Position numbers and translations under genes: made by a program | In this document: positions 1 through 11,714 of the stretch, in pieces | Numbering within the stretch: the stretch's first letter is position 1 | Layout: every line of letters starts with the position of its first letter | Notes under the pieces: generated by a model | What the model saw: only the letters and a program-made list of their open reading frames with translations | Database searches by the model: none | What the model was told of the DNA's origin: nothing | NCBI GenBank assembly: GCA_936432065.2 | Contig: OW386290.2 | Coordinates: 127,828,677 to 127,892,676 of the forward strand | Source: Rutpela maculata | Lineage: Eukaryota; Arthropoda; Insecta; Coleoptera; Cerambycidae | DNA: 64,000 nucleotides | Direction: 5' to 3'

Positions 1-59
1 ATCGCTGTCCCTATAGTTACTTACACTTTTGAAATTGTAGATTGACCTCGAAGCGACAT

Positions 60-1255
60 CGTCAAAATGGAGAGGAAGATGAGAAAAATCCTGACAATGA
101 GCATAATCCATCATAAAAAAGCAAATATGAACAGGTTATACGTCAAGAGGTGGGACGGCAGCAGTGAATTAACCCAGCTAGAATCTGTTTATTCTCTCCT
201 ACCGTGGTACTGAGCACGTGCATCCAATAGGGGGAGGGAAAATTCACACGGCAAGTAAATAATTGGATAAGAAGATGAAGAACTCGTATCTCATCCAGGA
301 GGAGTATGTAAAATCTAGGACGAATGTGTGTAAACCGAAACCACTGACAAAGACGCCAAAAAAAAATTAAAATCAGTTTCAACAAGAGGGAAACAGAAGT
401 ACTCTACGCAAAACCGTTGCATGGGCAATTCTTCCACGACCTCGACCGACCAGCAGTAGACAAAGAGGTATTTATAAAGTAGTTGAACGACTCAAGCCTG
501 AAGGGGAAAAGGGAAAATTTAATAATAGCAGCGCAGAACCAAGCGCTAAACACTAGATACCACCAGAGGATGATCTTGAAATAGCCTGTTGACAGCAAGT
601 GTATAATGGCAGAAGAACATGTCAGTCACGTGTTCCCATCAGAGTACACTCGCAGACACAATAGAGTGACTAAATATCTCCACTAGATCATGTGCAAGTA
701 CTTCAATTTGCCGCAAAGAACTTATACCCGAAAAAGGTTGTCAATGCCATTGACGTTAATTACTCTTATGTGGGACGTTGCCTATATAACTGTCAGAGAT
801 ATTTACACGAATCAATCAGATGTCGTCGTATGTAATAAGAGGAGAAACCCCGTTTGCCGTTTAGTGTATCCATCCCTAATAACATCAACATTATGATCAA
901 GAAAACCGGGAAATACAAAGACCTCCAGAAATTAGCAAAGTGTGAAATGCAAACTTCGCAGTCGTGCCAGCGACTCTAGGAGCCCCCGAAATTGTTAAAA
1001 AGGGCCATAAACGGAGTCTAACAACTGCCTGGTCAAAAAGAGGTGCATTAGATATCACTGATGGAAACAAGTATTTTAAGGAAAATCATGGAATCGGAAT
1101 CTCCGTGGCCTCTGAACTCCAAGCTATTGGAGGAAACATACCAAGGTCATTTAAAAGGTTTAAAATCTTGGAACGAACTCCAGCAGCGCTGCATTTCTTG
1201 GTGTAGTAACGCCAAGGAATTACCAAAATTCCCTTTCAAAAAGGAATGGCCATGA
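60..1255 (+). pseudogene. Degenerate 3' part of a non-LTR retrotransposon (R4/Dong-like)
   Basis: Broken reading-frame pieces occur in the order expected for the C-terminal part of a LINE polyprotein. Near 67-190 KILTMS, HHKKANMNRLYVKRWDG and a run resembling the usual Q-x-E-x-x-Y segment can be read. RRHNRVTKYLH lies at about 648-684, MWDVAYITVRDIYTNQSDVV at about 767-830, and a KKTGKYKDLQKLAKCEMQT-like stretch near 894-955. From 964 a VPATLGAPEIVKKGHK-like run follows. This order (HHPKADVDRLYVPR-type block, RHNRVA block, WD..I.T.R.I.AN.PDIV block, YKDLE block, V..GALG.IKKG block) is known from R4/Dong-like and related elements. Stops and frameshifts are frequent, so this is an old 5'-truncated copy. 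The exact 3' end and any target duplication were not found. The clade name is inference from motif memory. Confidence 0.6.
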
Positions 1256-1513
1256 CTCGATTACAAGAATAATATGTTATTAATTGAATAGATCAAACAG
1301 ATATTGATAGGATCGGTAAAAAGAATATATTAATAATTACCACATAAATATCATAATATGAAAAAATATTAAAACACTAAATATTTATCTACCCTATGGA
1401 AGGCAAGCAGCTTATTGTTAACAGTAATGGATAAACATATTTCCTGGGTTATATTTTAATAATCTGCACTCCTGCGAAAATAATGTAATCGCTGAAATTT
1501 TGGACTCGTTTTT
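1256..1513. other. AT-rich stretch with no gene
   Basis: AT-rich spacer between the LINE relic and the palindromic element. I see no reading frame, RNA gene or repeat I can name. Confidence 0.5.
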
Positions 1514-1515
1514 TA

Positions 1516-2049
1516 GACTGGCGGTACATGACCAGTCAGGTGCAACGTTTTTAAAATGCATGCCAATCATATATATGAATGAAATTACCATGAATATGCC
1601 AGAAACACAAATTTTAGGCAGTCGTCGCGTGCAGAAGGGTGTGCAAAACGATTTTTTTGTTTTTTTTTTAATTTTAAAATGGATGCTACTAGTGCCAAAC
1701 GAAAAGCCTTTAAAAAAAATCCAAAATCAAAATCATCCAAAATCAAGAACACCAAAAAATTTTACCATTTAATGTGCGCATCAAAGTTGTTTTGCGCGCG
1801 GAAACTGCATGTCAATGAATTTCCGCTGGATTCTTTTTCATGGCTTTTCGTTTGGCACTATTGGCATCCATCTTAAAATAAAAGAAGAAAAAACACAAAA
1901 AAAATTTAAAAAATCGATTTGCACAACCTTCTGCACGCGACGACTGCCTAAAATTTGCATTTCTGGCCTATTCATGGTAATTTCATTCGTATATATGATT
2001 GGCATGCATTTTAAAAACGTTGCACCTGACTGGTCATGTACCGCCAGTC
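1516..2049. mobile_element. TA-flanked palindromic MITE (long inverted repeats)
   Basis: The left end GACTGGCGGTACATGACCAG is mirrored by the right end CTGGTCATGTACCGCCAGTC. The arms (about 1516-1711 and 1842-2049) pair over about 200 bp around a loop of about 130 bp. A TA dinucleotide lies immediately outside each end (1514-1515 and 2050-2051), as expected for a Tc1/mariner-type insertion. There is no transposase; short open frames inside are by-products of the palindrome. It is non-autonomous, and its family is inferred only from the TA. Confidence 0.75.
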
Positions 2050-2153
2050 TATTTGGACAATTCTGAACAACTTTCATTAATAAAGTTTTTCGATAAAAAA
2101 ATGCCTAATATGATTTCTTCATTTTTTTTTTTTTACTTATTTTGGTACCGCCG

Positions 2154-4019
2154 CACAGTGGGGCAAATAGCTCATTTTTTGGACAAGCGATAATTCCCAA
2201 GCCTGGAATTAATGAAATTTAATTTTTTTTTTTTTAACTCTTCGTTATAAAATTGCCTTTAATTCTATCGAGCCCGAATTTTGAAATTTCAAAATTAAAG
2301 GACTTAATTTTTGAAAGTAAATTAAAATTTCATCAAAAGATTGTTTAAAATTATAAAAAATTGTTACTTGGGGGGGTTTTTTGGTTTCTAATCTCATTTC
2401 TGATCCCCGAATTTTGCGATTCAAAAAACCAAGATAGCGGATCCAACATGGCGGCCATAATATTTTTTTAAATGAAATGTACATGCACAAACTATTAAAA
2501 ATTGTTACTTAGGACATTTAAGCGTTTCTAATCGAGAATCTGAAATCTAAATTACGTAATATCGTAATCCAAAATGGCGAATCCAATATGGAGGCCATAT
2601 TTTTTTAATTGACATGTAAATGCGCAAATTGTTAAAAATTGTTACTTGGTTTTAGAGATTGCTGATCATGAATCTGAAGTCCAAATTACGTAATATCGAA
2701 ATCCAAGATGTCGGATCCAATATGGCGGCCATAATATTTTTTTAAATGAGTTGTACATACGCAAATTGATAAAAAATGTTACTCAGGGTTTTTAAGGGTT
2801 TCTGACGATGAATATGAAGTCTAAATTATGTAATGTCGTAATCCAAGATAGCGGATTCAATATGGCGGCCACAATATATTTTTAAATGAAATGTACATAC
2901 GCAAATTATTAAAAATTGTTATTTAGGAGTTTTAGGATCTGCTGAACATGGATCTGAAGTCTAAATTACGTAATATCGAAATTCAAGATGGCGGATCCAA
3001 ATGGTGTCCGTATGTTAAAATAGAATGATAAATCAAGAAAGAAATTGCTAAAATTTTTTAATCAGGGGCTTAATTCGCTAATCTTGTTTCGAATATTTTA
3101 GTTTCGTCACTTTGGAAACTATAATATCGGATCCAATATAGCTGTTATAAATTTAAAAAAAAATAAGACGTAGATGCAAAAATCATTAAAAATTAGTTCC
3201 TAGAGGTTTCTGATTCCGCAGTTAAAATTTCGTAATTTTGAATTCTAGGGTTGCATTTCCAGTATGTGCTAAAATGAAATAATTAATATTTCCTCTTTTC
3301 TTATGAGATATTTAAATCTGGATATGCACTAAAAATATATCACATTGCTCACATTTGTAAAGTTACTCTCAGTGTAGCTTCAAAACGAAAAACAAATTTT
3401 AACAGTTTCCTTCTTGATTTGTCATTCTTTTTAACTTACGGACACCATATTGGATCCGCCATCCTGGATTTCGATATTACGTAATTTGGACTTCAGATAC
3501 ATGATCAGCAATCTCTAAAACCCCCAAGTAACAATTTTTAACAATTTGCACATTTACATGTCAATTAAAAAAATATTATGGCCGCCATATTGCATTCGCA
3601 ATTTTGGATTACGATATTACGTAATTTAGATTTCAGATTTTCGATCAGAAACCCTTAAAATTTCTAAGTAACAATTTTTAACAGTTTGTGCATGTACATT
3701 TCATTTAAAAAAATATTATGGCCGCCATATTGGATCCGCTATCTTGGTTTTTTGAATCGCAAAATTCGGGGATCAGAAATGAAATTAGAAACCAAAAAAA
3801 CCCCCAAGTAACAATTTTTTATAATTTTAAACAATTTTTTGATAAAATTTTAATTTACTTTCAAAATTTAAGTCCTTTAATTTTGAAATTTCAAAATTCG
3901 GGCTCGATAGAATTAAAGGCAATTTTATAACGAGCAGTTAAAAAAAAAATTTAAATTTCATTAATTCTAGGCTTGGGAATTATCGCTTGTCCAAAAAATG
4001 AGCTATTTGCCCCACTGTG
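2154..4019. mobile_element. Large foldback element with 5-bp target duplication CGCCG
   Basis: The left end CACAGTGGGGCAAATAGCTC is mirrored by GAGCTATTTGCCCCACTGTG on the right. The pentamer CGCCG flanks both sides (2149-2153 and 4020-4024). The left arm (to about 3055) is longer than the right arm (from about 3405) because it carries extra copies of a roughly 130-bp internal unit. That unit contains AAATTACGTAATATCG, GGCGGATCCAATATGG and TTAAAAATTGTTACT and recurs near 2440, 2570, 2700, 2850 and 2985. No transposase is seen. Because the flank and end share CG, the duplication length (3-5 bp) and superfamily are uncertain. Confidence 0.75.
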
Positions 4020-4024
4020 CGCCG

Positions 4025-5505
4025 GTGGCTTTGCATTTGTAAGAGGCGAATCATAAGCAGATCTTAATTTGTTCTATCTTTTGGTAAAATTTGGTTCAAG
4101 TTAGACCAAAAATAAAAAAAATATAAAGGTGTTTCCATTTTAAACGGGTCGGTCACACTGTATAACGTTAATAGATATAATTTGTTTTAGTAATTTCCCA
4201 TTTCTCCCTCTCTCTCTCGCTCTTGTGGTGACTAGTAATATTATTAATGTTACATGCAATTAGTATATGTTAGTAAAAGTTATATTTGTATTTTATTTTT
4301 AATGAGAGGATAAACCAGTGTGAAATACCGAATTGTAATCTCCTTGGTTTCGATAAAGTTATAATTATCGTATTAAATACGAAAACATTCGAGCAATAAT
4401 AGTTACTTATGTACCATGGTCGGAAAGTCACCATTTTCCTCCCGCAATCTGAAATCATCACGTAAACAGCTTATTGGAAAAGTCTTTTCATTTTTAACAA
4501 AAAAAAAAAAGAAATCAGGTACGCTACTGAAGATTGATCGCCCATTCCAATCTACGATTTAATATTTAATGCTCTTTGCTTAGAATATAATTTGGTTAGC
4601 ATCTATCCAGAAAGCTACAATCTGTTTCACTAGGTACCTACGCAATTGTTTCTTTATAAGTAGGGCATAATTTATATATTTTCACATTGGTGCATCATTT
4701 TGCTTATACATCGCTCGCTCCTTTTGTAGACAAACCCTTTTTCACTCCTTTCATGTAAATCCCTCAGTCTCTTTCAAGTACACATTCAGCTATCCACTAG
4801 CATTTCCAAATGCGACCTCGACATACTTTTGTACATTTGACGTTATTCAGGCATCCTTTTTACTTTTTATTGTGTATTTTATACACAAAATTGAAGTTCT
4901 ATAAAGCTCTATATACCAAGAGGTCAGCGAAAAATATAATCGAGTACACCTAAACTCTACCTTAGCCGGGAAAGGAAGATAGTAATAGATGCACATGGTC
5001 AGCACGTGCAACAGATCCTATTGGCGCTAAAGAACAATGTTAAAAAATAGTCATTTTTTGGCCATCCTGACAGAAGTGCGGAAATATTATTTTTCGACTA
5101 ATTTTTGGTCGCTTTGGTCGAACACGATTCTGATATTAAAATTTATCGAAAATGGTGGAACATGGTCAAATTGGCAGTTTTTAACTGTCAGTTACTATAT
5201 TCCGTAATCGAATATTGCCTAATATTAGCACATGGTCCATAATAATATTGCTTCTTCCACTTATGCAAGTTATTCTGTATGCTACTTTGATAACTGTCAA
5301 ATGCCAATACTGATTTTCATATCTCCTTTGCAATTAACGCTAAAAATCGTAAAGAAAAAGCATTTTCAAGGTCTTTTAATCCCCTTTAATCTGAAAGCTA
5401 AAAAAATTCATTTTTTCAAAATTTTTCAAAATATATCACTTAAGTGTAAAATCTATGCATCCATCGTGGTCAAAAAAATTTGAGCGTATGCATAATAGTT
5501 AGGAC
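4025..5505. other. AT-rich region with no supported gene
   Basis: It holds a short CT-rich microsatellite at about 4206-4225 and an isolated GGTCACACTGTATA stretch near 4152-4165 that resembles the end of a TA-flanked element without a visible partner. No coding frame could be matched to a known protein. Confidence 0.4.
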
Positions 5506-5524
5506 TAACAAAAAACATAGAAAA

Positions 5525-6270
5525 GGCCCTAGACAGCAAAGAAACTGCCATAGGTACCTTCTTAGACATAGAGGGTGCTTTTGACAATACCTCATTCGAC
5601 TCACTAAGTGATGCAGTGAAGAGGCGCGGAGTCGAAAAGTCCAAGATGGATCGACTCGGCACTCAGAACTAGGAAAATTCAGTCCACGCTAGGATCCACG
5701 ATAGAGAGGAGGTGTCCGTGACCAGAGGGTGCCCGCAGGGGGGGGGTCTTATCTCCTCTCCTATGGTGTCTGGTCGCGGACGAGCTCCTATCTCGACTGG
5801 AACAGCGGGGAATATATGCGCAAGGCTACGCAGATGATATCGCCATCCTGGTAACAGGAAAACACGAGGGCGCTGCATCAGAAAAGATGCAGCGAGCTCT
5901 CGTTATGGTAGACAGATTTTGTACCCAGGAAGGACTTTCCGTGAATCCAAGGAAGACCACTGTGGTCGCCTTCACAAGAAAGAGGAAACTCAACCTGGGA
6001 AGATTATATCACCGGGGAAATGAATTGCAGGTGAGCAATGAAGTGAAATATTTGGGACGGATTTTAGATACCAAATTAAACTTCAATGCACATCTAGACA
6101 GAGTGACTACCAAAGCTACGCGGGCCTTATGGGCCAGCAGAAGAATGGTAGGCAAAAACTGGGGACTACAACCAATAATGGTGCACTGGCTGTACCAAAG
6201 GGTTGTAGTATCAATAATAACCTATGCCTCCCTGATCTGGTGGCATAAAGGGGAAAAGGGGAGGCAATGA
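5525..6270 (+). pseudogene. Reverse transcriptase domain of the LINE (broken)
   Basis: From about 5535 the frame reads LDIEGAFDNTSFDSL, the palm motif with the first catalytic Asp. TRGCPQGG follows at 5721-5744 and the catalytic GYADDIAIL at about 5824-5850. The thumb includes NPRKTTVVAF and VKYLGRILDTKL. An in-frame TAG lies at 5670-5672. A run of nine G at 5738-5746, where eight would keep the frame, shifts the reading from frame 3 to frame 1. One G appears to be missing in the GGGG run near 6256-6260, which gives the TGA at 6268-6270. Despite this the catalytic motifs are intact in sequence. The function would have been target-primed reverse transcription; the present copy cannot make it in one piece. 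Confidence 0.85.
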
Positions 6271-7461
6271 GAAAACTACGGAAAGTACAAAGACTGGCAT
6301 GTCTAGGCATGTCTAGGCATAACGGGAGCAATGTCAACAACGCCTACCGCAGCCATGGAAGCGCTACTTTGCCTGCCCCCACTACAGCTAGTGGTGGAAA
6401 GTGAGGCACTGTTGGCGGCGTACAGGCTGAAAATAAACGGACATGGGACCATTCCAAGAATAGGATACCACACCGAAATATTCCAACAAATAGGGAAAAA
6501 TCGACTACTAGATATGCAGCCAGACAGAATCAGCATAAGCCACAACTTCACAAAGACCTTCAGGGTATACATACCCGATAGGGAAGAGGAAGGAACAAGG
6601 TAACTGCGAAGACATCCAAATGATACCATATGGTATACTGACGGATCTAAAACGTCAAGTAGTACTGGAGCAGGTGTTACGGGGGACCAACCAGGGACAG
6701 ACATCAGTCTGAACCTGGGCAGTACCGCAACGGTGTTCCAAGCAGAAGTCACAGCCATAGAAATCTGTGCACAAGACATGATACGGAGGTCATATACTGA
6801 CAAAAGAATCCGCATCATCACTGACAGTCAAGCAGCTATCAAAGCTCTGAATGCAGTAGAGATACGTTCCAAAACGGTAAAAGACTGCCTTGAATCCCCA
6901 GCGAAACTGGCGGAACACAACAGTATACAACTGGAGTGGACGCGAGGACACCAGGGCAATGAAGGCAACGAAAAAGCAGATAAGCTGGCCAAAGAAGGCG
7001 CAAAAACAGCCTTGATGGGACCTGAGCCATCCTGCAGGATATCATACAATACCGCAAGAGGAATAGTAAAGGAACTGTTGAGTCAGAAACATATCTTGTA
7101 CTGGACCGGCGCACCGGGGATGAGGCAGTCACGTATGTTCATCACCGGCAGGCCATCCATGACAAAGATCAACGAATTGCTAAAGCTGAGCAGAAAACAG
7201 CTGAGATGTGCAGTGGGAATCCTAACAGGACAGTGCACACTGAATAGACACCTAACTAACATGGGTGTGAAAGATAATCCAGAATACAGGATGTGTGGTG
7301 AGGATGAAGAAACTCCTCACCACATACTATGTGAATGCCCAGCCTTAGTGGCTGGGAGGTTCTCACACTTCGGGGGACTAACCGTAACCCCGGAAGAAAT
7401 AGTCAGAGCTCCCATTGACCGTATACTCTCCTTTTGGAGAGTAATGGGATTAATGAGATAA
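6271..7461 (+). pseudogene. RNase H and C-terminal Cys/His region of the LINE (one stop)
   Basis: A 10-bp tandem duplication (GTCTAGGCAT, about 6300-6321) restores the frame lost just upstream. From 6331 the frame is open apart from one TAA at 6601-6603. RNase H motifs appear in order: WYTDGSK (first Asp at 6640-6642), FQAEVTAIE (from about 6736), IITDSQAAI (about 6815-6841) and TRGHQGNEGNEKADKLAK (about 6940-6993). The C-terminal MCGEDEETPHHILCECPAL provides the Cys/His cluster seen at the ends of many LINE proteins. The stop at 7459-7461 looks native. The protein would remove RNA from the RNA-DNA hybrid during reverse transcription. Confidence 0.85.
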
Positions 7462-7540
7462 CGAGATTATGGGGTACAATAAGCTTAAGCTTCAGTACAG
7501 CGGGGCTTCGGGACCACAACCTAAGGAAAAAAAAACAAAA

Positions 7541-8698
7541 AGCATGATTTGAATTTTCTTTGTCAATTTGGAATTTACTGGAACCAAAAAACGGACACTA
7601 TTTTGTGTACAAAATCAAAATTTTGCCTTTATTTTCCTTGTCAAATCAAAAATGATTTTTTATTTTTCAGATATCAAAATCTGACAAAAGAAAATTTTAA
7701 GCTACTGTAATAAGCTTTAATTTGGTTCAAGGTATATGTTAAAATGTTTTCTTAAACCAGAGTTATGACTTGAAAAGCGTGGCATTTTCAGGGCTACGTT
7801 CAAATGCATCTAACATTAACTGTACCTCGGCAACGATGATAATGATGATGATTATGATGATTATTTCATAAATTATTTTTGTTGTTTCATAAACTAACTT
7901 TTTTGTTATGACAAACTTTTCGAAAATGTGATCCTCTTTGAGTAATTTGCTTAAAACATTTGAAAAATCACTGTTTTTTTTATTAAAAATCAATGTTTCC
8001 AACCCCCTGCTTTAATACCCCCTGTAACTCGGCGGGTATTAAAGCAAAAATAACGTTGGAGGGTTTTTCTTGGGGGTAGAATTTGACGGACTACACGTTC
8101 CAATAGTCACTTTTTTCTTTTTAGAAACCCCCGAGTTGGGGTGAGACTCGTCCCCAACGAAAAAGCACCCTTATTCCTTTTTAGTATTTCATATTTGACC
8201 CATTTTGAATCAAACTGTCCAAAATATTTGAACTTAAAACTACTATAGAATTAGTGAAGCGAGATCACCAAGTTACTGTACTATAAACAAATATTGTGCT
8301 TTGTCGTGATGCAGCCGGGTAAAATGTACGTTAGGCTCATATACTTTACCAGCAATAGTTTACTAATATGCGTGTTCCTGATAAACAAACCTTTGTATCG
8401 GCTGTGCAACGTCCCAAGGACGTTGATAATACGAAATAATTAATTTTATCACAGTTGTCGAAAGCACTTGACTGGTAATATTCGACGCTACCTAAAAGCA
8501 ACGTGGTCGAGGAAGTTGTGATAACATTATGAGCTATTTATCACCGTTCGAGGGGTATTCGCACAGAAATTTTTTTGTAATTTATTTTATTTATTTGTTT
8601 AAAACTATTTATTAAAAACACAATTATTAAAAGAGCAATTTGTAAAATTAATTGTAGATTATTATGTACTATGTATTATTTGGTGTGTTTTCCCCTAT
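7541..8698. other. AT-rich region with two small hairpins, no gene
   Basis: No supported coding frame. A perfect 12-bp inverted repeat, GCTTTAATACCC at 8009-8020 and GGGTATTAAAGC at 8034-8045, frames a 13-nt loop. A second short stem, GTTGGGG...CCCCAAC, lies near 8134-8157. A GATGATTAT-rich simple repeat lies at about 7836-7868. Confidence 0.5.
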
Positions 8699-9500
8699 AG
8701 TGCAGTTGAATTGATTTTTTTCGGCGACAACATTCCACCTGAAATTTTAGGGTTTATATTGTATTGTATAACTTTTGAAGTTATACAAGAATTTCTGTAG
8801 TATATTTCATTTTATTTCGATGAAAATTGGGTGAAAAAAGGAAGGTCAAAGAAAATACATTTTTGGAAATTTTTACAATGCACTTTTTTGAAAATAACGC
8901 ACTTTTTAAAATTAAAAAAAATGAACTCTGTCCCCTAAAAGTACATAAAATGATGTACAATCGAAAAGACAAAAAAGTAACGTACAATACCTCCTTGATA
9001 ATTGACGAAGAATTAAAAATTTTATTTCGTCCGCCATCTTTGACCGTTCTATTTGAGATACGGTGTCCGGGATTGGTGCATTGTATTTGACCATAAATGA
9101 GTTTTATTTCTGCCAAATTTGGTGAAATTACTCCTTCTTATAGAAAAGATATTCAATTTTTATTCTTTCGGCCATTTTTTATGTTTTCTATTTTTTTACA
9201 AGATGGCGGATTGACAAATACATATCAAACAGATCTATATTTTCCAAGAACTTTATTCCAAATAAGCCAGTATTTTCAAAACTCCCATCCGATTACTGGT
9301 ACAAGATATATTAAGCAGATAGGTTGAAAATGCGCAAAAGCGCGTCAAAAAGTGCATATAACTTTTGACGCACAAGGAATTTTTGGACACAAATATGTTT
9401 TTCGTAATCAGGAGGTCATAGTACATAAGAATCAACAATAAAATTTCAGGTGGAATGTTGTCGCCGAAAAAAAATTAAATTAAATCAATTCGACTGTACT
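8699..9500. mobile_element. About 800-bp inverted-repeat element (MITE-like)
   Basis: Left terminus AGTGCAGTTGAATTGATTT and right terminus AAATCAATTCGACTGTACT are mirror images. The match continues through TCGGCGACAACATTCCACCT for about 50 bp. The interior is AT-rich, with short open frames on both strands that I could not match to any protein. It is presumably a non-autonomous DNA transposon. I could not fix a target duplication, so the superfamily is open. Confidence 0.65.
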
Positions 9501-9948
9501 ACTATTATTATATTCATTAAATCGTTATTTGCAGTTCCAAATCGACATTGTCAAAAAATAAAGTTGAACTATTGAACTGTCAAACTGGATGACATAAGTG
9601 ATAATTTTTTACTAAATGTATTAACCAATCAAAATTTTGCATTTCATGTCATGTGTCAAAATCCATCCAATCGGCAAGAGATTACAGCGATAACACGCAT
9701 ACATGTGGTGTTATCAGGCAAGGCACACATGATATGTTGAAATGTCAGATTAAAATTCAACAAATGTCAAATTGAAAATCAATTTATAAAATGTCACAAA
9801 GATTTGGTAAACGATTCAATTAATCAAATTGTATTAGAAAATACACCCAAAAACACCATTAAAAGTAAAAAGGTTAAGTGGAAAATGTTTTTAGAATTTT
9901 GTTCGATCAGAAAATACGAACTGAATGGAGAGTAAAAAATTATCTTAC

Positions 9949-10113
9949 CGAATACACCTCGAGCATTGATAAATACTCAAAATTTTGTCGTAGAGAATGC
10001 TTCAGGCGTGTTGCTTAATGGTAATAGCTCTCGGCCTACGGCTTCGGGCTTTCAGCAGTCTATGACAAAATTATCTCGGTATTATCAGTGCTCTAGGTGT
10101 ATTATAGGTGAAA
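9949..10113. repeat. Imperfect 165-bp palindrome
   Basis: AATACACCTCGAGCATTGAT (from 9951) pairs with ATCAGTGCTCTAGGTGTATT (to about 10104). AAAATTTTGTCGTAGAGAATGC pairs imperfectly with AGTCTATGACAAAATTATCT. The central part is GC-richer (TCGGCCTACGGCTTCGGGCT). It is probably a small MITE or the terminal hairpin of one; no protein is encoded. Confidence 0.5.
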
Positions 10114-10565
10114 AGATCCCTAAGAGATCTTATCACTATAATTTTGTTCTTATTGATTGTTTCAGCACACGTGATTAGAAATAGGCGAATTTAATAGGAT
10201 TGCTATTTGAGCTAAGAATTTTCAATCTAAGACAATCACTTGCATTACAAAAATAAAAGATCAACTTTGTATGTGTGCATTTTAAGATATATTTATATTT
10301 ATAACTTGACCATTCTGTGCAGATCTGACAACGCTGTAATAAAAGTGAACAACTTAGTTGTGGGCATCTAAATTGGAGAGATAAAGGTGAGTTTAAAGTT
10401 ATTTGTTTGTTGAATTTCTAAATTTAAAAATTGGCATTAGTCTTCACATTGCATAAGAACTCGCAGATTAAAATATATAGCTGTATTTCAAAAACACCAT
10501 GTATAATATTTCAAAACAGAATTCAATTTCCTTCGTGGCCATAAATTAATTAGAAAGACACTTAC

Positions 10566-10862
10566 CTGCATCTTCTCCGCATAGTAAACCAGACTAGCGA
10601 AGACCACTATCCCCAAGATGAGAAAGAAAACCAACAGCCCGAGCTCCTTCGCCGACGCCTTGAACGTGTGTATAAGGATCTTTAATCCCGGGGAATGTCT
10701 GGTCAACTTAAATAGCCGCAATATCCGTATTATACTGAAAAAATCCAGTAGCTGAGATTTCTTCTCGAATATAAGGATCATGTCGATATAGAAGCTCAAC
10801 GTGGCCGTGAAATCTATTATATTAACTGGAGATTTGAGAAACTCGATAATGTTCGGGGCAAC
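10566..10862 (-). CDS. Shaw: Shaw-type voltage-gated K+ channel, exon with S3-S5
   Basis: This 297-bp (99-codon) exon is bounded by an acceptor (TTTTCCAG just before 10862 on the minus strand) and a donor (GTAAGTG after 10566). It encodes the S2-S3 linker (VAPNIIEFLKSP), S3 (VNIIDFTATLSFYIDMIL with the conserved Asp at exon residue 17), S4 and S5. S4 shows the spaced charges R46, R49, K52, R55 and K61 in RILRLFKLTRHSPGLK, followed by HTFKASAKEL and the S5 block LLVFFLILGIVVFASLVYYAE. The S4-S5 wording is characteristic of insect Shaw/Kv3 channels, which carry outward K+ current at the neuronal membrane. SPGLKILIHTFKAS may point to the Shaw-like paralogue (Shawl) rather than Shaw; I cannot separate them. 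The pore/S6 exon was not found to the left and must lie beyond position 1. Confidence 0.93.
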
Positions 10863-11714
10863 CTGGAAAAGAAACGAGAAAAGATTAGTAAAATCGTTGG
10901 CTTAATGGAATTTTAAAGGACTGGGGCTTAGGAAAAATTGGTTCGGTCGCCAAATATCCTATAATGCAAGTGGAGCTATTACGGTTTCTTTGTGACGGAC
11001 ATCATCATAGTTGATATGTGCTTTACATTTTACAGGAAGTGCTTATAGTCCAGTCAACGGAGCGCTAAAGCGGCCAAAATCTCTAATTTGACTGCGAATG
11101 AATGGATTTTTATGAAACCTTTTGCAATGTGTTTGTAACGACGTTAATAAAAAAGTTGAAAAAATAGAGTATGAAATGATCGGAAGAGATAGAAAATACC
11201 CATTTTATCGCGGGTTCCGTAACTTGTAGAATTAGGTAAAAAATGAAAAAAGAAAATAATACTACTTTTTTGGCTCAAAATAAGATGTTTTTACTCTTGT
11301 GCATTTTTCGAAAAATCCATATTTTTCGAGATATGGGCACTCGAAAATTCCTAAAAGTGGGTGAGGGGAAATGTAAAAGTTAAAAAAAAATTGAAAAAAT
11401 TCTGGTGAATGTATCGTCGAAATACAAGCCTTTTTTTATTTGCAACTTTTCTGTAAAGTGTGTTTTCACCGAGTTCTTCCGGGAAAACATGAAAAACTAC
11501 CCCTTATTTTGAAATTGTAGCGCTTTAAAAATATGTAATTTAAAAATTTGAAAAACCCAGACGTATGCCTTCTAAACATTTTCTGTCTCTTGGAATTTTT
11601 TTGTAACTTGTTAATTTCCGAGGTACAGGCAGTTTTTCACTATAAATAATGTACTACATTTTTGCACATTAAAAAATATATGAAAATTCGAGGAATGAGC
11701 GTGATTTATATATA

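Larger units (their letters stand above)
5510..7530 (+). mobile_element. 5'-truncated LINE with RT and RNase H (I-group-like)
   Basis: This non-LTR retrotransposon starts within the reverse transcriptase and ends in a short 3' UTR with an A-rich tail (about 7526-7540) after the stop at 7459-7461. The order is RT fingers/palm, YADD, thumb, RNase H and a C-terminal Cys/His segment. An RNase H domain between RT and tail is typical of I-like, LOA and related clades, so I place it in the I group without naming the family. The upstream APE endonuclease and ORF1 are absent, as usual for 5' truncation. It carries few lesions, so it inserted much more recently than the LINE relic at 60-1255. Confidence 0.85.

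Noticed and set aside
143..598. Two minus-strand open frames of 80 and 64 codons
   Set aside because: They run antisense to the decayed LINE relic and have no coding support.
2245..3930. Mirror-image open frames on both strands of the foldback
   Set aside because: The near-identical translations come from the inverted arms, not from two genes.
6303..6821. 172-codon open frame on the minus strand
   Set aside because: It is antisense to the LINE RNase H region, whose plus-strand motifs are clear; the minus-strand translation has no recognisable motif.
9966..10178. 70-codon open frame over the 165-bp palindrome
   Set aside because: The sequence is explained by the imperfect palindrome, and no protein family is recognised.
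1..10565. Search for the Shaw pore/S6 exon (TVGYGD signature) on the minus strand
   Set aside because: No such segment was found; the exon must be outside the window.
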